Shown piece after piece: positions 43,122 through 45,499 of a stretch of 45,499 nt of DNA. Source of the stretch: an uncultured Anaeroplasma sp. Its GTDB lineage: Bacteria > Bacillota_I > Bacilli_A > Acholeplasmatales > Anaeroplasmataceae. Location: the NCBI GenBank assembly GCA_945920825.1, contig CAMEKD010000002.1:1-45499 (forward strand). Direction: 5' to 3'. Each line of letters opens with the position of its first letter. Position 1 is the stretch's first letter. The notes below the pieces were generated by a model. That model was not told the DNA's origin. It ran no database searches and saw nothing but the letters and a program-made list of their open reading frames with translations. Position numbers and translations under genes: made by a program.

Positions 43122-44250
43122 CATTATCTTCTATATATACTTCATTATCTTTATTCCATAACTCGCCAAGCTTACGACTTAATGGTTTATATAAATAAAT
43201 CATTGTGAATGCGATTGTAGAAATTAACATAATTTCAAATGGAATATCTGCAATCCAATAAAGATATACATTTATCTTTAGGAATACTATGTTTGTCACT
43301 AAGAATAGCATAGAGTAAATGTATGCACCTAAAATAGCGCCAAGGGTTAAAAGAAATATATTCTTATTCTTAAGTAGCCATATAATTCCAATATAGATCA
43401 TATAGCCTAACCACATAGGTATCATAACAATAGGTGTTAGGCTTCCCATATAAATATTATCTAATAATACATGAGCAAATACGATAAGACTCGTCTTTTT
43501 AAAGCCAAATTGCGATACATATACCGCAAGAAGTAAGAATGTAAATTGGAAATTTGGTATAAATACTAAGAGTTCCTCTTGAACAAAGAGTAATACACTC
43601 ATGAAGGCTAATATGCATAATTCTCTTACGGTTATTTTATGATTGCTTTTTCTACTTACAATTAAGAATACAACTACCGCAATTAAAAATAAACCTGCAA
43701 GAACATAAACGATAATACGGAAGGCCTTTATAGAATTGTAATAGCTATTAAAGGATATGGAATCATTGAACATAGAGGTATTATGTAAATTATCTCTTTC
43801 GTTAATGGCAAATATCATATTATCCTTTAATTCTATTCCATCGATTCCAGTCGATACGGTTTGTTTTACATAATCATTAAAATCAATCGTATCCTTATAG
43901 CTTACACCATCCTTTATATAGCATAGTTCAAACCAAAGCCAAGTAGATGTACCATTCGTTTTTATATTGAAGGAATCTCCTTGAATACCAATTAAATAAT
44001 GGCCATAGCCAGTTTCTTTATATTCAATTGTATATAAGCTGTTTAATACCTCAAATAAGGTGTCATCCTTTTTATATTCAATACGCTTCTTTTCTACTAT
44101 CTGATTATCCATATTATTGACAATAAATGTTATTGTCCCTGCACGATTTGCAGATTTTTGATTATTATGAAGAATCACATAAACCATACTGAGTATCATT
44201 AATGAAATAAGGAGGACACCAAGAAGTATTCTCCCTATTTTTTTAAGCAA
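43108..44250 (-). CDS. DUF4430 domain fused to ECF-transporter S-component-like membrane domain
   Basis: 380 residues. An N-terminal signal anchor (about 5-27) leads to an outer domain (35-165) of DUF4430 type, the transcobalamin C-terminal-like beta fold: GTITFIVNNMDNQIVEKK, then TNGTSTWLWFELCYIKDG and STGIDGIELKDNMIFAI. Then a transmembrane segment (about 176-198) and five or six more in the pattern of an ECF S-component (ELCILAFMSVLLFVQE, IPNFQFTFLLLAVYVSQFGFKKTSLIVFAHVLLDNIYMG). The fusion would join substrate capture to membrane uptake. ECF-A/T genes are not in the window. It overlaps the upstream lipoprotein gene by 8 nt. Both domain calls rest on pattern, not search. Confidence 0.7.
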   Translation of the reverse strand: MLKKIGRILLGVLLISLMILSMVYVILHNNQKSANRAGTITFIVNNMDNQIVEKKRIEYKKDDTLFEVLNSLYTIEYKETGYGHYLIGIQGDSFNIKTNGTSTWLWFELCYIKDGVSYKDTIDFNDYVKQTVSTGIDGIELKDNMIFAINERDNLHNTSMFNDSISFNSYYNSIKAFRIIVYVLAGLFLIAVVVFLIVSRKSNHKITVRELCILAFMSVLLFVQEELLVFIPNFQFTFLLLAVYVSQFGFKKTSLIVFAHVLLDNIYMGSLTPIVMIPMWLGYMIYIGIIWLLKNKNIFLLTLGAILGAYIYSMLFLVTNIVFLKINVYLYWIADIPFEIMLISTIAFTMIYLYKPLSRKLGELWNKDNEVYIEDNGEIL

Positions 44251-45499
44251 AAATATTCACAGCCTTCTTTTTGTCTCTTTGAATCTTATATGCCATTAAT
44301 GAAGCATAAATTTGATTTGATGAATAATCACCAGTACCTAATTTTTCTGTTTTGAATACCATTTCTTCTTTGTCATAGCAGTTATCAAATAAGTATTTAA
44401 TAAGATCTGTATTGGATTCATCTAAAGCAAACTCTCTTGGGTTTTTGTTGGTAGCAACCAAAGGGAATAAAATATTTGCGATAGATGTAGACAAATCCGC
44501 ACCAAAATCATTGACAGCCTGATGGATGGCATCTAGTGTAAATACATTCATTTCACTATCCTCTAAAGTATTATATAAAGCCATTCCAGTAATCTGCCAA
44601 GCTAAAGCATCTGTGCCATATTGTAAGGAGGCTCTAAAGGTTGGATTCTTAACCTCATCTTTAATTTTATTATCTAATCCTAATTCCTTTGCGATAGATA
44701 ATGCAAATGGCATCACATATTCAGAACCATATGTAGTTAAATTATCTAAATATGTGCCATATACTTCTTTGAATTTCGTTAAATCCGTATCAAATAATCT
44801 TGCGGCATAATACCATTTCGCATAATTGGCCTCACTTGCCCATGAGGTTGCGTTAGGTAAATCATCTAAATTCGCATTGGTGATAGATTCCTTATAAGCA
44901 TCACTATAAGAATTTAGGTTAAATAGATTCGAATCATAATTATTCTTCATCATATAATACAAGCTTATAGACTGCCAATATATACTATCAAAACAGCTTG
45001 TAGATTGGGCAATAGATGTCTTCATTTTTGTTTTAGCATAATGATATATTGCCTGATCAAGTAATACCTCATAAGAATCCATAGTGCCAAAGCCAGATTC
45101 TATTGTATTCCAGCATTCATTTTTGAATGTGAATTTATCTCCATTATCTACAACTATACCATCTACACCTGTTGACGCAAGAGAGTCATTTTCATAAATC
45201 ATTAAGCTAAAGTTTTTATCTATAACTGTTTGATTGATAGAAGTTAGATAGTGGCTACCATCACTATCCTTTGCCTTAACATCAAATTTGGCATTTAAGC
45301 CATCCCAAAGGCTTGGGTATTCTTGGATAGATAATGTCTCATTACCTACCAATTCACCATCAAGATCATAAACCTCAATGGTATAGCTACCCAAATTGGT
45401 CTTTGTTTCTGTAGTGGTTTTGTCTAAATCCGTTGTAGTTTTAACCTCACCACTCGTGGTTTTATTATCACCACCACAGCTTGAAAGCACTATGGCTAG
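44243..45499 (-). CDS. DUF4430 lipoprotein with C-terminal helical repeat region; 5' end outside window
   Basis: The frame stays open to the window edge: LAIVLSSCGGD is the end of a lipoprotein signal with lipobox LSSC, so the GTG at 45490 is not the start. A Thr-rich linker is followed by a DUF4430-like domain (SYTIEVYDLDGELVGNETLS ... STGVDGIVVDNGDKFTFK), clearly related to that of the next gene, then about 280 helical residues (AIYHYAKTKMKTSIAQST onward) that could form an alpha/alpha toroid. Eukaryotic transcobalamin pairs the same two folds in the opposite order. Likely a surface capture protein for cobalamin or another small ligand. Ends with an 8-nt overlap into the membrane partner. 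Confidence 0.65.
   Translation of the reverse strand, partial: LAIVLSSCGGDNKTTSGEVKTTTDLDKTTTETKTNLGSYTIEVYDLDGELVGNETLSIQEYPSLWDGLNAKFDVKAKDSDGSHYLTSINQTVIDKNFSLMIYENDSLASTGVDGIVVDNGDKFTFKNECWNTIESGFGTMDSYEVLLDQAIYHYAKTKMKTSIAQSTSCFDSIYWQSISLYYMMKNNYDSNLFNLNSYSDAYKESITNANLDDLPNATSWASEANYAKWYYAARLFDTDLTKFKEVYGTYLDNLTTYGSEYVMPFALSIAKELGLDNKIKDEVKNPTFRASLQYGTDALAWQITGMALYNTLEDSEMNVFTLDAIHQAVNDFGADLSTSIANILFPLVATNKNPREFALDESNTDLIKYLFDNCYDKEEMVFKTEKLGTGDYSSNQIYASLMAYKIQRDKKKAVNIFA

Noticed and set aside
45482-45490. GTG at 45490 as start of the DUF4430 lipoprotein
   Set aside because: The frame continues to the window end as hydrophobic signal-peptide residues before the lipobox, so the real start is outside.
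1-45499. CRISPR arrays, tRNA or rRNA genes, complete insertion sequences
   Set aside because: None seen on either strand; the only mobile-element trace is the IS91-like remnant at 22142-22465.
1-45499. Mycoplasma-type genetic code (TGA as Trp)
   Set aside because: Several genes end at TGA in ATGA overlaps with intact downstream genes, and Trp is encoded by TGG.

Overview
This is an AT-rich bacterial chromosome segment, densely packed with genes. TGA acts as a stop codon at several compact ATGA junctions (zur/znuA, znuC/znuB, gntR/ABC, walJ/rlmH), so the standard bacterial code applies and a Mycoplasma-type code does not. The gene content points to an anaerobic, low-GC Bacillota of the Erysipelotrichia / Acholeplasma-relative kind: a sufCDSUB cluster in Bacillus order, [FeFe] hydrogenases, Zur, a NiCo riboswitch, YtrA-type GntR, RlmH, WalJ and many lipoproteins. 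The lineage is an inference. Nothing in the window (no rRNA) settles it.

Layout. 1-2640 holds sulfur assimilation: cysK (cut by the window edge) and metY, transcribed leftward behind a leader with a small ORF, plus an Rrf2-family regulator that shares a 20-bp operator-like sequence with metY. 2670-7550 is a leftward operon of two 2Fe-2S thioredoxin-fold proteins, a PAS-containing sensory-type [FeFe] hydrogenase, a SpoIIE-type phosphatase and a group-B-like [FeFe] hydrogenase. 8000-10990 is a zur-znuA-znuC-znuB operon with a 7-1-7 palindrome at its promoter. 11000-16560 carries two ABC exporters, one of them controlled by a YtrA-like GntR repressor. 16560-19880 encodes a C69 dipeptidase and an HD-GYP-like protein. 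19920-21040 is a CDF metal exporter behind a NiCo riboswitch.

21040-23100 has a YlbF-like gene diverging from peptide deformylase, then an IS91-like transposase remnant overlapped by an unknown zinc-ribbon gene. 23100-28660 has a TrmH-type methyltransferase and the suf operon. 28660-33430 has leuS and walJ-rlmH-cinA-membrane protein. 33599-39914 is the only long rightward unit: two translationally coupled, related lipoproteins of about 1,100 and 1,000 residues. 39950-45499 returns to leftward genes: tex (apparently frameshifted at its 3' end), an anchored extracytoplasmic protein, and a gene pair in which a DUF4430 (transcobalamin-like beta-domain) protein fused to an ECF-S-like membrane domain sits next to a lipoprotein with DUF4430 plus a helical repeat region.

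The best candidates for undescribed biology are the DUF4430 lipoprotein / DUF4430-membrane fusion pair, which could be a transcobalamin-like capture-and-uptake system, and the tandem giant lipoproteins. Well-supported regulatory elements are the NiCo riboswitch, the Zur-type box and the shared Rrf2 operator. All calls come from reading sequence and translations; no database search was run.
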